A stretch of DNA of 64,000 nucleotides from Solimonas flava DSM 18980. GTDB taxonomy: Bacteria; Pseudomonadota; Gammaproteobacteria; Nevskiales; Nevskiaceae. Within the stretch, counting starts at the first letter, position 1. Each line of letters begins with the position of its first letter. Position numbers and translations under genes: made by a program. The stretch spans positions 194,530-258,529 of the forward strand of contig NZ_AUFV01000008.1 in assembly GCF_000426685.1 (NCBI RefSeq), given 5' to 3'. Under the pieces are notes generated by a model. That model was not told the origin of the DNA. It searched no databases and was given only the letters and a program-made list of their open reading frames with translations. Below are positions 63,749-64,000 of this stretch, in pieces.

Positions 63749-64000
63749 TTAAAGAGCATGTCGAGCGACCAGATCGTCCACGAAGCGTTCAAGCGACATG
63801 GATTGTTCGAAGCAAGCGCGCGCCCGGATGCGAATCTGAGGGTCACGATAACCGCCATTCTTCCAAACTCGAAGAACATCCGTCACGGCGGACACGCTGT
63901 TTTCGCAAACATAGCCCGCGCTGGCTGCAGCGATGGCCGGCGCGGTATTGACATTGGCGGACACTGCCACCGGAGTGCCGTAGGACAAAGTTTCGGCCAC
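63749..64000 (-). CDS. Glycosyltransferase family 1, C-terminal fragment (cut by window edge)
   Basis: The last 83 or so codons of a gene running past base 64000. AETLSYGTPVAVSANVNTA is the sugar-nucleotide motif (E-x-L-x-x-G-x-P-V) of GT-B fold GT1/GT4 enzymes. Its donor and length are unknown. It lies nine bases upstream of the GMC oxidoreductase gene on the same strand, so the polysaccharide operon continues to the right. Confidence 0.8.
   Translation of the reverse strand: MAETLSYGTPVAVSANVNTAPAIAAASAGYVCENSVSAVTDVLRVWKNGGYRDPQIRIRARACFEQSMSLERFVDDLVARHAL

Overview
The window is a very GC-rich, densely coded bacterial chromosome segment. Its gene order points to a Gammaproteobacterium: gshB-yqgE-ruvX-pyrB-pyrC' beside Pil-Chp chemosensory genes as in Pseudomonas, and ndk-rlmN-pilF-rodZ-ispG-hisS-yfgM-bamB-der as a long operon. 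A Nevskiales or Xanthomonadales-like lineage is my best guess from general gene content; the exact taxon cannot be fixed by eye. No rRNA, tRNA or CRISPR array was seen.

Left part (1-8307): the 5' end of cysS (cut by the window edge), a 41-residue membrane peptide, a zinc aminopeptidase-like lipoprotein divergent from a serine hydrolase lipoprotein, an AI-2E-family permease, an MBL-fold hydrolase, a LuxR-type regulator and a CDF metal transporter. Pili and chemosensing (8307-25545): pilG, pilI, a 2089-residue ChpA with six Hpt-like motifs and a ChpC-like CheW on the minus strand; pilH and pilJ lie about 7 kb away on the plus strand. Between the halves sit glutathione synthesis (gshA, gshB, with an unknown secreted protein between them), yqgE, ruvX, and the aspartate transcarbamoylase pair pyrB and pyrC', the latter a dihydroorotase homologue lacking its metal-binding His-x-His.

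Middle (25767-36547): pckA, then a QseBC-like two-component system divergent from a three-gene electron-transfer operon (cytochrome b561, an outer-membrane barrel carrying an N-terminal CxxCH haem site, and a soluble cytochrome c). A perfect CTTAAG-N5-CTTAAG direct repeat of the PmrA/QseB type lies in the divergent gap. This operon is the most interesting unit here. It is followed by an FAH-family hydrolase, a DUF502 membrane protein, an AmpG-like transporter and a DUF389 protein.

Housekeeping block (36615-54269): der, bamB, yfgM, hisS, ispG, rodZ, pilF, rlmN and ndk on the minus strand. A diverged second copy of the rlmN 3' end lies between rlmN and pilF. Next come an iron-sulfur block of two cysteine desulfurases, an IscU-like scaffold missing one ligand cysteine, and iscA, then galE, cysE and trmJ. 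suhB is divergent from trmJ, and a DUF47-Pit phosphate uptake pair follows.

Right part (54562-64000): a surface-polysaccharide locus of visibly lower GC. It makes GDP-mannose and GDP-L-fucose (manB, manC, gmm, gmd, fcl), followed by glycosyltransferases and an unusual aldo/keto reductase plus GMC oxidoreductase pair, and it runs off the right edge. Many genes are joined by ATGA, GTGA or TGATG overlaps. Several others have a -10-like box only 7-11 bases before the start codon and no Shine-Dalgarno sequence, suggesting leaderless mRNAs.
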